Notes: a model not told the origin generated them from the letters alone. DNA of 9,687 nt from Clostridia bacterium (GCA_017381395.1 JAFOCH010000118.1:1-9687), one strand, 5' to 3'; shown: positions 1 to 7,354, counted from the first letter of the stretch. A program made the numbers and translations.

Positions 1-1257
1 GTTTGCAGCTTTTACTGAGCTTTCGAAGATGTTCTTCATGATTGATTTAAGCTTTTCATCAACTTCTTCAGCAGACCAGCTGTAACGCATAGAGTTCTGG
101 GACATCTCAAGTCCGGAAACTGCAACGCCGCCGGCGTTAACTGCCTTTGAAGGAGCGATAACAGCGCCGCTAGCCTTAATGATGGCCATAGCTTCCTCTG
201 TTGTAGGCATGTTAGCAACTTCAACATAGTATTTTACGCCGTTAGCAACGATGTTCTTTGCGTCAGCTTCGCCAACTTCGTTCTGAGTAGCGCAAGGCAT
301 AACAACGTCAACCTTCTGCTCCCAAGGTCTTTTACCAGCAAAGAACTGAACGCCAAACTTGTCAGCATAGTCCTGAACCTTGTCACGACCGGAATTACGC
401 ATTTCGAGCATGTAATCGATCTTTTCATCAGTGCTGATACCATCGGGATCGTAAACGTAGCCGTCAGGACCAGAAATTGTGAGTACCTTACCACCAAGCT
501 CGGTAATCTTCTTAACAGTACCCCAAGCAACGTTACCGAAGCCGGAAACTGCAAATGTCTTACCTTCGATAGATTCACCAAATGATTTGAGCATTTCAGC
601 AGCATAGTAAACTGCGCCGTAACCGGTAGCTTCCGGACGGATAAGTGAGCCGCCGTATGCAATACCCTTACCTGTGAGAACGCCTGTAAACTCGTTGCGG
701 AGTCTCTTATACTGGCCGTACATATAGCCAACTTCACGTGCACCTACACCGATGTCACCAGCAGGAACGTCGGTATTTGCGCCGATATGCTTTGAAAGCT
801 CGGTCATGAAACTCTGGCAGAAACGCATGATTTCGCCGTTACTGCGACCTCTCGGGTCAAAGTCAGAACCACCCTTACCGCCGCCCATAGGAAGACCGGT
901 AAGACTATTCTTAAATGTCTGTTCAAAGCCGAGGAACTTGATAATTGATGAGTTTACTGACGGATGGAAACGGATACCGCCCTTGTACGGACCGATTGCA
1001 GAATTGAACTGAACACGGTAGCCGCGGTTAACCTGAACCTTACCATTATCATCTACCCATGATACACGGAAGCTGATAAAACGTTCGGGCTCAACGATGC
1101 GTTCCATAACGCCGTTTTCTTCAAACTTTGAATCCTGCTCAATAACCGGCTCGAGAGATTCAAAAACCTCACGTACGGTCTGCAAAAATTCATTTTCGCC
1201 GGGGTTGCGAGCTTCAACCTGATCATAAACTCGCTGTAAGTAAGCTGACTTAAACAT
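1..1257 (-). CDS. gdhA: NADP-type glutamate dehydrogenase, 3' end beyond window
   Basis: Reductive amination of 2-oxoglutarate with ammonia to glutamate, a cytosolic hexameric enzyme. The visible 419 residues read through without a stop; about 30 C-terminal residues are missing compared with the ~450-residue Clostridium symbiosum type. Seen directly: substrate-site segment PYKGGIRFHP (residues 90-99) with Lys92, Lys116, catalytic GGGKGG Lys128, the PAGDIG segment with catalytic Asp168, the Rossmann-fold loop GFGNVA (239-244), and APSKAVNAGG and VSGLEMSQNS (368-390), the latter holding the substrate-binding serine. ATG is preceded by GGAGG (1267-1271) with nine bases between. The gene lies downstream of ychF on the same strand but has its own promoter. 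NADPH rather than NADH use is inferred from the anabolic family type, not proved here. Confidence 0.97.
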   Translation of the reverse strand, partial: MFKSAYLQRVYDQVEARNPGENEFLQTVREVFESLEPVIEQDSKFEENGVMERIVEPERFISFRVSWVDDNGKVQVNRGYRVQFNSAIGPYKGGIRFHPSVNSSIIKFLGFEQTFKNSLTGLPMGGGKGGSDFDPRGRSNGEIMRFCQSFMTELSKHIGANTDVPAGDIGVGAREVGYMYGQYKRLRNEFTGVLTGKGIAYGGSLIRPEATGYGAVYYAAEMLKSFGESIEGKTFAVSGFGNVAWGTVKKITELGGKVLTISGPDGYVYDPDGISTDEKIDYMLEMRNSGRDKVQDYADKFGVQFFAGKRPWEQKVDVVMPCATQNEVGEADAKNIVANGVKYYVEVANMPTTEEAMAIIKASGAVIAPSKAVNAGGVAVSGLEMSQNSMRYSWSAEEVDEKLKSIMKNIFESSVKAAN

Positions 1258-1321
1258 TGATACATTCCTCCAAATAATTTTATTCCTACATACAATATAA
1301 GAATAAGAAAAAATATATTAA

Positions 1322-1350
1322 AGAATACTACCAAATACGTCATTCGTCAA
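1322..1350 (-). promoter_or_regulatory. sigma-A type promoter of gdhA
   Basis: On the minus strand, -35 TTGACG (1350-1345) and -10 TATTCT (1327-1322) are separated by exactly 17 bases. Transcription would start near 1315, leaving a leader of roughly 58 bases before the gdhA ATG, with no recognisable riboswitch. The rest of the 178-base gap between ychF and gdhA is AT-rich. It holds only A/T-only inverted repeats and no convincing terminator for ychF, so some read-through from ychF is possible. Confidence 0.7.
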
Positions 1351-1435
1351 GAGAAAATTACAATTTTTTTGATAAAAAAATCTATTTTTCAGGCGACAAA
1401 TATGTATTTGAAAAGCATTAATAATCAATTAATAA

Positions 1436-2530
1436 TTATACGTTAAATCTGAAAAGAACTATGTCTCCGTCCTTCATGACATAATCCTTTCCTTCCGAAC
1501 GGACGAGTCCTTTTTCCTTTGCGGAATTCATCGAGCCACAGTTCATTAAATCGTCAAAGGAAACAACCTCTGCTCTGATAAATCCACGCTCAAAATCGGT
1601 GTGAATTTTACCTGCTGCTTGAGGTGCTTTTGTGCCGTTTTTAATTGTCCAAGCGCGAACCTCGGGCTGTCCTGCTGTCAAGTAAGAAATAAGTCCGAGC
1701 AAAGAATAGCACTTAGTTATAAGACGGTCGAGTCCCGACTGTTCAAGGCCGATTTCTTCGAGGAACATAACCTTTTCCTCATCGGACATATCGCTAATCT
1801 GTGCCTCTAATTCAGCACAAATGGGCAGACATTCCGCCTTTTCATCAGCGGCAAGCTGCTTAATCTTAAGATAACGCTCGTTACTGTCGATGCCGCTTGA
1901 AAAGTCCCCTTCGCTCATATTACAAGCGTATATAACCGGCTTTGACGAAAGGAGTGCCGTTGTAGCAATAACCTCGTCACCAAGCTCGTCGCGGTCAATC
2001 GAACGGGCAGGTTTGCCACTTTCCAAATGAGCGTAAAGACGCTTCAAGAAATCCAGCTCGGCTTGGAGCGACTTGTCACCTTTAAGTGCCTTTGCAGTTT
2101 TATCAATTCGGCGCTGGACCATTTCCATATCAGAGAATACAAGCTCTAAATTGATAATTTCAATATCGCGCATCGGGTCTACAGAGCCCTCGACGTGAAT
2201 GATGTCGGTGCTGTCAAAGCAGCGTACAACGTGAACAATGGCATCAACCTCGCGAATATTTGAAAGAAACTTGTTTCCGAGTCCTTCACCCTTTGATGCG
2301 CCCTTAACGAGCCCCGCAATATCCACAAATTCGATTGTTGCAGGGGTGAACTTTACCGGATTATACATTTCCTTTAAGCTTTCCAGTCGCTTATCAGGTA
2401 CCGAAACGATACCAACGTTAGGTTCAATAGTACAAAACGGATAATTCGCTGATTGAGCTCCCGCATTAGTTATCGCATTAAAAAGCGTAGATTTTCCTAC
2501 GTTAGGAAGTCCTACCATTCCAAGTTTCAC
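1436..2530 (-). CDS. ychF: YchF/OLA1-family redox- and translation-associated P-loop ATPase
   Basis: A 364-residue Obg-related P-loop NTPase, the usual family length. Visible: G1/Walker A GLPNVGKS (7-14), switch/G3 DIAGLVKGAS (70-79), and NMSE at 204-207 where true GTPases have NKxD. That substitution is the hallmark of YchF and explains its preference for ATP. A coiled-coil insert (about 128-170) and a C-terminal TGS domain (about 280-363, ending DGDIVLFRFNV) follow. Family members bind the 70S ribosome and affect stress responses; the exact role is unsettled. The start is GTG: an in-frame TGA lies just three codons upstream, so nothing longer is possible, and AAAGGA sits ten bases before it. 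The next in-frame option is Met5, which would cut into the first beta strand. Divergent from the comEA-like gene. Confidence 0.97.
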   Translation of the reverse strand: MKLGMVGLPNVGKSTLFNAITNAGAQSANYPFCTIEPNVGIVSVPDKRLESLKEMYNPVKFTPATIEFVDIAGLVKGASKGEGLGNKFLSNIREVDAIVHVVRCFDSTDIIHVEGSVDPMRDIEIINLELVFSDMEMVQRRIDKTAKALKGDKSLQAELDFLKRLYAHLESGKPARSIDRDELGDEVIATTALLSSKPVIYACNMSEGDFSSGIDSNERYLKIKQLAADEKAECLPICAELEAQISDMSDEEKVMFLEEIGLEQSGLDRLITKCYSLLGLISYLTAGQPEVRAWTIKNGTKAPQAAGKIHTDFERGFIRAEVVSFDDLMNCGSMNSAKEKGLVRSEGKDYVMKDGDIVLFRFNV

Positions 2531-2560
2531 TAAAAATCATTCCTTTAATAAAAATAAGAT

Positions 2561-2618
2561 ATAATACAAAATCTGTGACAAACAAACACAAATTAACAAA
2601 ATCGACTAAATTTATACT
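2561..2618. promoter_or_regulatory. divergent promoter region between ychF and comEA-like gene
   Basis: The 120-base gap 2531-2650 must hold both divergent promoters. A plus-strand -10 candidate TATACT (2613-2618) would start transcription about 26 bases before the comEA-like ATG. A minus-strand -10 candidate TATTAT (2566-2561) faces ychF. Neither has a good -35 box at 16-18 bases, so both calls are weak and rest mainly on position. Confidence 0.35.
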
Positions 2619-2650
2619 AAAATTGAACCCATCAATTTCAGGAGCGCACA

Positions 2651-3058
2651 ATGGATCATTTAAAGCACAAAGAAAAGGTTGAACGACAAACTGATAAATG
2701 GTTATTTACAACCATTTTGATAATTTTCATCTTTTTCTTTTTAGTCACAGCTTATAGAATTCCAAAAAAATTCTTTACCAAATACCAATACACTGAATCA
2801 AACGATTTAGTCACCGCTAACGTCATCTCGGAAAATCCGTATCTTAACGGTGAGATTGAGCAGTCCGGTCGAATTAACATCAACATAGCCACCGTCGAAA
2901 CTCTAAAACAGCTCATAGGTATCGGTGACGTTAAAGCGCAAGCAATCGTTGATTACCGAAACAAAAACGGACGATTCAAAAATATCAATGAAATTCTAAA
3001 AGTTAAGGGCATCGGTAAAAAAACCTTTGATAATATCAAGGAATATATCACCGTTTGA
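2651..3058 (+). CDS. comEA: ComEA-like membrane-anchored helix-hairpin-helix DNA-binding protein
   Basis: 135 residues. A short charged N-terminus is followed by one hydrophobic segment (about 17-34, FTTILIIFIFFFLVTAY), a linker, and a tandem HhH domain: ININIATVETLKQLIGIG (75-92) with hairpin GIGDVKA, then NINEILKVKGIGKKTFDNI (111-129) with hairpin KGIGKK. This is the double-stranded-DNA-binding module of ComEA, which receives DNA outside the cell during transformation. The topology implied is N-in with HhH outside. Gram-positive ComEA is usually near 200 residues with an SLBB domain between membrane and HhH; that domain is absent here. No comEB/comEC follows, so a role in DNA uptake is inferred from the domain only. 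AGGAG (2640-2644) sits six bases before ATG. The last 11 bases overlap the end of the convergent flavoprotein gene. Confidence 0.85.
   Translation: MDHLKHKEKVERQTDKWLFTTILIIFIFFFLVTAYRIPKKFFTKYQYTESNDLVTANVISENPYLNGEIEQSGRININIATVETLKQLIGIGDVKAQAIVDYRNKNGRFKNINEILKVKGIGKKTFDNIKEYITV
3017..3041 (-). terminator. intrinsic terminator of the pheB-hom-lysC-flavoprotein operon, inside comEA coding DNA
   Basis: Six bases after the flavoprotein stop codon, the minus strand reads CCTTGAT-ATT-ATCAAAGG (3041-3024) followed directly by seven T residues (3023-3017). The stem is CC/GG plus TTGAT/ATCAA with one bulged A and a three-base loop. It is short but sits where an operon terminator should be. On the other strand the same bases encode GKKTFDN in the second HhH hairpin of the ComEA-like protein. 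Confidence 0.55.
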
Positions 3059-4277
3059 TTGACATTGCGGCAGAGACACCTGCTTTATAGCCACTTGTCC
3101 ACGCCCATTGCAAATTAAATCCACCGCAATCACCTGTCACGTCAAGCACCTCGCCACAAGCAAAAAGCCCCTTGCACAAATTGGATTGCATGGTTTTACA
3201 ATTAAATCTATTAAGTTCAATTCCTCCTCCAGTTACCTGCGCGTACTCAAATCCGCGTACACCGGTAACTTCGAGCTGGAATTTTTTTATTTTACTAACA
3301 ATCGCCCTAATTTCTTTTTCGCTCAAATTAGATGCAGAATCCGAAAGCTGAAATCCTGATGATTTAATAATCGTTTGACCGATTTTCTTATTCAGCATAC
3401 CGATAAAAAGGTTTTCGAGCTTGTCCTCATATACAGTGTTCAAACGATTTTTTATCATCAATACAATATTTTCAAAATCGTATTCGGGCATAAAATCAAT
3501 GCTAAATAAGGCATTATCGGCACTTCCTTTCAGCATCTGAGAAAGCTGTAATACCGGCGGCCCTGATAAACCGTATTCAGTGAAAAGAATTTCGCCAAAA
3601 TCCGACTTTTTGAATTTTCCCACCTTCAAGGTGAGGACTACATCCGTCTTTATTCCTTTTAGCGCTTTGATGAGATTTAATTCAGTCTTTACCGCCGTGA
3701 TACAAGGATATAACGGTGTACATGTATGACTGTACTGTTTAAGCAAATTATATCCGTCCCTGCAACCGCCGAGTTTATCCGACGCAGCACCGCCTGCGGC
3801 AATGATAACAGTAGATGAGGTATATGTCGAAATATTGGTCCCAACCTGGAACACTTCATTAGATTTATCGAGTTTCTCGACCCTTTCGCTACAATGGATG
3901 TCAACGGAAAGTCGTTCACACTCGTATCTCAAAGCATCGAGAACCGACGACGCTTGTAATGAATAAGGATATATTTTGCCTTTTTTCTCCTCTTTAAACA
4001 ATACGCCGATGCTTTCAAAAAAATCCTTTGTATCGTTCAAGGAAAATCCGTCAAAATAATCGAAAAAGCCTTCATCAGATGAATAATAATGGTCAGACGA
4101 AATATCCGCATTTGTGATATTGCAACGGCCGTTTCCCGTATTTATCAGCTTTTTTCCTACCCTGTCGTTCTTTTCAATTACAATAACATTTAAATCCGGT
4201 CGGATCCTTTTTGCAGAAATGGCAGCAATTAAACCTGATGCTCCGCCACCAATAATGCAAACATCATATACTGTCAT
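3048..4277 (-). CDS. HI0933/BaiN-family FAD-dependent oxidoreductase
   Basis: A 409-residue flavoprotein of the HI0933 (YhiN/BaiN-like) family, the expected length. The N-terminal dinucleotide-binding fold has IIGGGASG (8-15) and IVIEKNDRVGKKL (32-44). The family signature INTGNGRCNITN (45-56) follows, and the C-terminal FAD-contacting stretch is GLFACGEVLDVTGDCGGF (370-387) then NLQWAWTSG. Substrate is unknown: relatives have been annotated as bile-acid flavoproteins (BaiN) or aminoacetone oxidase-like, and neither transfers safely. It is last in the operon with lysC and hom, 66 bases after lysC, which are occupied by a stable hairpin, so its level may differ from theirs. ATG is preceded by GAGGGA with short spacing. 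Its 3' end overlaps the convergent comEA-like gene by 11 bases. Confidence 0.9.
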   Translation of the reverse strand: MTVYDVCIIGGGASGLIAAISAKRIRPDLNVIVIEKNDRVGKKLINTGNGRCNITNADISSDHYYSSDEGFFDYFDGFSLNDTKDFFESIGVLFKEEKKGKIYPYSLQASSVLDALRYECERLSVDIHCSERVEKLDKSNEVFQVGTNISTYTSSTVIIAAGGAASDKLGGCRDGYNLLKQYSHTCTPLYPCITAVKTELNLIKALKGIKTDVVLTLKVGKFKKSDFGEILFTEYGLSGPPVLQLSQMLKGSADNALFSIDFMPEYDFENIVLMIKNRLNTVYEDKLENLFIGMLNKKIGQTIIKSSGFQLSDSASNLSEKEIRAIVSKIKKFQLEVTGVRGFEYAQVTGGGIELNRFNCKTMQSNLCKGLFACGEVLDVTGDCGGFNLQWAWTSGYKAGVSAAMSIKR

Positions 4278-4295
4278 AAATCCCTCACATAATGG

Positions 4296-4326
4296 TATGG
4301 CTGCCTAAATTTTTTAAGCAGCCATA
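4296..4326 (-). other. intercistronic hairpin between lysC and the flavoprotein gene
   Basis: TATGGCTGC and GCAGCCATA form a nine-pair stem, continued after one mismatch by TAAA/TTTA around a three-base loop. It lies between the lysC stop and the flavoprotein ribosome binding site. No T-run follows on either strand, so it does not look like a classical terminator. mRNA end protection, processing or partial termination are the likely roles. The arm motif TATGGCT occurs a second time just upstream (see the direct repeat). Confidence 0.6.
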
Positions 4327-4342
4327 TAATTAAGCCATATAA
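4320..4342. repeat. 10-bp direct repeat AGCCATATAA, two copies
   Basis: Two exact copies at 4320-4329 and 4333-4342, 13 bases apart start to start. On the minus-strand transcript both give TATGGCT, either of which can pair with the single AGCCATA made from 4302-4296. Only the copy nearer the loop extends to the full nine-pair stem. Confidence 0.6.
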
Positions 4343-4343
4343 A

Positions 4344-5540
4344 TTATTTAATAAATGCGTCGTGAACTGCCTTAACTGCCTTTTTAGAATCGTTGATGTC
4401 GATGAGTACAGAAATCCTGATTTCGCTGGTGTTAATCATCTGAATGTTGATATCAGCAGCATAGAGTGCTTCAAACATCTTTGCAGCTACGTTGGGGTGA
4501 GTTTCCATACCGCTACCTACGATAGAAACCTTTGAAATGTTATTGTCGCAGGAAACCTTTGCCTTTGAATCAAATGCAGTAACTACTTCCATAGCGATGT
4601 CCTGCTGATCCTTGCTGACAGTGAAGGTAATATCCTTTGTACCGTCTCTACCAACAGACTGAAGAATGATGTCAACGTTAACGTGCTTCTGTGCCAGGCG
4701 ATCAAAAAGCTTGAATGCTACGCCAGGTACATCTTCGAGTCCTACTATTGAAATACGAGTAATATTGTCGTCCTTTGCAACGCCTCTGATAATTGTCTTT
4801 TCCACGGTTAATTTCTCCTTTACCATTGTTCCCTTTTGGTTTGTGATACTTGAAAGTACTTCGAGCTCGATTCCATATTTTTGAGCCATTTCTACCGAGC
4901 GGTTGTGTAATACCTGCGCACCTAATGTAGCAAGTTCGAGCATTTCATTATAGCTAACCTCTTCCTGCTTCTGTGCGTTAGGTACTAAACGCGGGTCGGC
5001 AGTATATACGCCTTCAACGTCGGTGAAAATCTGGCATTTTTCGGCCTTTAATGCAACCGCTAAAGAAACAGCGCTTGTATCCGAGCCGCCGCGGCCGAGT
5101 GTAGTAATATCATCAAACTTGTTAATACCCTGGAATCCTGCAACAATGAGAATGTTTCTCTGTGAAAGCTCGGCAGTCATTCTTTCGGTATCTACTGTCT
5201 TAATACGTGCGTTTCCGTAAATTGAATCGGTATGAACACCAACCTGCCAACCGAGCAAGGATTTTACCGGAAGACCGTGCTTTTCGATTGCCATGGCGAG
5301 TAACGCAACAGAAATCTGTTCACCCGCGGAAAGGAGCATATCCATTTCACGCTTTGAAGCATTAGGATTTATTTCCTTTGCTTTTTCGATAAGATCGTCG
5401 GTGGTATCACCCTGAGCAGAAACTACAACTACTACGTCGTGACCTGATCTGTATGTGTCGGCAATAATGCCTGCTACGCGGTTAACGCGTTCAGCGTCAG
5501 CTACCGAGCTTCCGCCGAATTTTTGAACAATAATTGACAT
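4344..5540 (-). CDS. lysC: aspartate kinase, Bacillus-type with two ACT domains
   Basis: Phosphorylates aspartate to 4-aspartyl phosphate, first step to lysine, threonine, methionine and diaminopimelate. 398 residues, normal for monofunctional enzymes. The kinase domain shows KFGGSS (7-12), TTLGRGGSDTSA (147-157), and TDVEGVYTADPR (173-184). ACT1 spans about 262-325 (ISIVGLEDVPGVAFKLFDRL, VDIILQSVGRDGTKDITFTV); ACT2 about 336-398 (VSIVGSGMETHPNVAAKMFEAL, INIQMINTSEIRISVLI). These sites bind lysine or threonine in the family; which effector acts here cannot be read. Translation starts 27 bases after the hom stop; a GAGGGG motif lies about 13 bases upstream, rather far. An earlier ATG there opens onto an immediate stop. 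Met239 has its own ribosome-binding-like GGG and could start a separate regulatory subunit. Confidence 0.97.
   Translation of the reverse strand: MSIIVQKFGGSSVADAERVNRVAGIIADTYRSGHDVVVVVSAQGDTTDDLIEKAKEINPNASKREMDMLLSAGEQISVALLAMAIEKHGLPVKSLLGWQVGVHTDSIYGNARIKTVDTERMTAELSQRNILIVAGFQGINKFDDITTLGRGGSDTSAVSLAVALKAEKCQIFTDVEGVYTADPRLVPNAQKQEEVSYNEMLELATLGAQVLHNRSVEMAQKYGIELEVLSSITNQKGTMVKEKLTVEKTIIRGVAKDDNITRISIVGLEDVPGVAFKLFDRLAQKHVNVDIILQSVGRDGTKDITFTVSKDQQDIAMEVVTAFDSKAKVSCDNNISKVSIVGSGMETHPNVAAKMFEALYAADINIQMINTSEIRISVLIDINDSKKAVKAVHDAFIK
4827..4837 (-). promoter_or_regulatory. candidate internal ribosome binding site for an aspartokinase beta subunit
   Basis: AAAAGGG lies four bases before the in-frame ATG of Met239 (4826-4824). 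Starting there would give a 160-residue protein made of the two ACT domains only. In Bacillus subtilis aspartokinase II a beta subunit is known to start at an equivalent internal Met. The purine run may also simply reflect the codons for Thr-Asn-Gln-Lys-Gly. Confidence 0.45.
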
Positions 5541-5567
5541 AATTAAACCATTTCCCCTCTTATATCA

Positions 5568-6788
5568 TTACAGAATGTGAATAACTGCATCGGCTTTAAG
5601 TCCGGATTTTTCCAAACTATTCCTAAGCTCGCGCTCGATATTTTCATCTGTAATAAATGCTATTTCGTTGCCCTCGTTGGACAGGAACTGAACGTCACCG
5701 AAATTATCAACAATGCTCTTTTTATCAGCGTTGTAATCATCGGTTTTTGCTCGTATAAATAATCTCGTTTTTATATCGAGATAATTCACAACATAGTTGT
5801 CCTCGGCAGGTGCCCAGTCGAGATATTTTCTCGCCTTAATATGCTTAACGCAGTCGATTACGTCAGCAACAACAGCACTTGCGGTAGGAAGCTTTCCTGC
5901 ACCACGGCCATAGAACATTACTTCGCCGGTAGCATCGCCATTTACCATTATCGCATTAAATACGTCATCAACAAGTGAAAGCTGACTTTCATTCGATACG
6001 AATGCAGGATAAACGGTAACAGCAATCTTTCCATTTTCGAGAATAGAAACCTTACCGAGAAGTTTTATAACTCCACCCCATTTTGACGCATATTCAACAT
6101 CGCGAAGGGTGATGTTTGAGATACCCTCAGTATATACACTTTCGGGATATACGTGCTTGCCAAAAGCCAGCGATGCTAAAATACAAATCTTTCTGCATGC
6201 ATCGTGACCTTCAACGTCAGCAGTCGGATCCTTTTCGGCATAACCGAGCTGCTGAGCTATTGCAAGGGCTTCCTTAAAATCGGTATTATCCTTTATCATT
6301 TTAGTCATAATAAAGTTAGTTGTTCCATTTAAAATACCGATTACGTCACAAATTTTATTGGCGGCAAGACACTGGGTCATAGGACGAATGATGGGAATAC
6401 CGCCGCCTACGCTTGCCTCAAATAAGAAGTTAAGATTGTTTTCCTTTGCTATTGTGACAAGTTCCTGTCCGTGCTTTGCGACGAGCTCTTTGTTCGAGGT
6501 AACAACGCTCTTTCCTGCTAACAGGCACGATTTTACGAAATCGTAGGCAGGTTTTACTCCACCCATTGTTTCGACAACAATTTTTACGCTTTCGTCATTA
6601 AGAATGTCGTTAAAATCCTTTGTAAATCTGTCGCTCAAAGGACTGTCGGGAAATTCGCGTAAATCTAAAATATGCTTTATATTAATTTCTTCGGCGGCAC
6701 GGCTGGTAATTCCATCGTGGTTATGTAATAAAACCTCGACAACACCTGAGCCGACTACACCATGTCCCATAATTGCTATATTTATCAT
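5568..6788 (-). CDS. hom: homoserine dehydrogenase with C-terminal ACT domain
   Basis: NAD(P)H-dependent reduction of aspartate semialdehyde to homoserine, the branch to threonine and methionine. 406 residues, slightly shorter than the usual ~430. Visible: Rossmann loop GHGVVGSG (8-15), VETMGG (72-77), SNKELVA with Lys100 at the active site (98-104), EASVGGGIP (124-132), the family signature GILNGTTNFIM (151-161), and AEKDPTADVEGHDACRK (184-200) with substrate-binding acidic residues. An ACT-like domain (about 340-406) is expected to carry threonine feedback. It starts ten bases after the preceding ACT-protein gene; AGGTGAT directly follows that gene's stop, indicating co-transcription and probable translational coupling. 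No thrB or thrC follows, so the rest of threonine synthesis is encoded elsewhere. Confidence 0.97.
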   Translation of the reverse strand: MINIAIMGHGVVGSGVVEVLLHNHDGITSRAAEEINIKHILDLREFPDSPLSDRFTKDFNDILNDESVKIVVETMGGVKPAYDFVKSCLLAGKSVVTSNKELVAKHGQELVTIAKENNLNFLFEASVGGGIPIIRPMTQCLAANKICDVIGILNGTTNFIMTKMIKDNTDFKEALAIAQQLGYAEKDPTADVEGHDACRKICILASLAFGKHVYPESVYTEGISNITLRDVEYASKWGGVIKLLGKVSILENGKIAVTVYPAFVSNESQLSLVDDVFNAIMVNGDATGEVMFYGRGAGKLPTASAVVADVIDCVKHIKARKYLDWAPAEDNYVVNYLDIKTRLFIRAKTDDYNADKKSIVDNFGDVQFLSNEGNEIAFITDENIERELRNSLEKSGLKADAVIHIL

Positions 6789-6798
6789 AATATCACCT

Positions 6799-7230
6799 TT
6801 AACCTAATATCTGTGTAACAGAAACAACGCCGTCAACCGTTTTTAACATCTCGACCATTTCGGAAATGTTCAGGTCATCCAAACCTGATCTAAAACTAAC
6901 CGATAACGAGGCTCGTCCGCCATTTGGAATGTCCTGATAAACAGTAAGAATGTTTGCACCCAGTTTATATAGCGCATTAACAAACTGCATCATTACTCCT
7001 GCGCGATCCTCTAATATAATATGTAGAGTAAAAATATGTCCCTCGTAACGTTCATTGTAATCAAAGACGCTATCCTTATATTTATAAAAGGCACTTCGCG
7101 ATACTCCGGCAAGCTTTGCAGCTTCGGTTGCGTTCTTTACAACGCCATCGGAAATCAACTTTTTCGCTTCAAGCACCCTTGTATAAACGTCGGGTAATAT
7201 TTTACTGTTGATAAGCAAAAACTTTCCCAT
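6799..7230 (-). CDS. pheB: PheB-like HTH-ACT domain protein (UPF0735 family)
   Basis: 143 residues in the start chosen here, close to the ~147 of Bacillus PheB. Residues 33-55 (NATEAAKLAGVSRSAFYKYKD region) look like a helix-turn-helix; residues 66-143 form an ACT domain (FTLHIILEDRAGVMMQFVNAL, ANILTVYQDIPNGGRASLSVSF). That pairing suggests an amino-acid-sensing DNA-binding or protein-interacting regulator; the molecular role of the family is not settled. It is the first gene of the operon before hom and lysC, so sensing threonine, lysine or another aspartate-family amino acid is a reasonable inference. The start is ATG at 7230 with GGGGGA four bases before it. A longer TTG start at 7263 would lie only about two bases from the predicted transcription start and has no binding site. 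Confidence 0.85.
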   Translation of the reverse strand: MGKFLLINSKILPDVYTRVLEAKKLISDGVVKNATEAAKLAGVSRSAFYKYKDSVFDYNERYEGHIFTLHIILEDRAGVMMQFVNALYKLGANILTVYQDIPNGGRASLSVSFRSGLDDLNISEMVEMLKTVDGVVSVTQILG

Positions 7231-7234
7231 TATG

Positions 7235-7240
7235 TCCCCC
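7235..7240 (-). promoter_or_regulatory. ribosome binding site that sets the PheB-like start
   Basis: GGGGGA with four bases to the ATG at 7230. It supports the 143-residue protein over the longer 154-codon reading from TTG at 7263. Confidence 0.7.
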
Positions 7241-7271
7241 GTAAAAATACAAGTGTTTTTCAAACAAAAAC

Positions 7272-7301
7272 ATTATAGCATACCATATCTCATTTTTTCA
7301 A
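7272..7301 (-). promoter_or_regulatory. sigma-A promoter of the pheB-hom-lysC operon
   Basis: Minus strand: -35 TTGAAA (7301-7296), 18-base spacer ending in TGC, and perfect -10 TATAAT (7277-7272), so an extended -10 promoter. Transcription should begin near 7265, giving a leader of about 35 bases. That is too short for a lysine riboswitch or T-box, so control must come from DNA-binding proteins or enzyme feedback. Confidence 0.85.
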
Positions 7302-7354
7302 GTGCAAAATAAATATAAAAATCATCAATTAAATCAATGAAATACATACATTTT

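Noticed and set aside
234..1012. Open frames of 86-169 codons on both strands within gdhA
   Set aside because: gdhA itself reads unbroken through the region with conserved catalytic residues; these are alternative-frame shadows.
1355..1432. A/T-only inverted repeats after ychF as a terminator
   Set aside because: Stems such as ATTAAT/ATTAAT and T7/A7 have no G-C pairs and no properly placed T-run, so they cannot be supported as a terminator.
7231..7263. N-terminal extension of the PheB-like protein from TTG at 7263
   Set aside because: It lies almost at the predicted transcription start with no ribosome binding site, whereas the ATG at 7230 has GGGGGA and gives the family's length.
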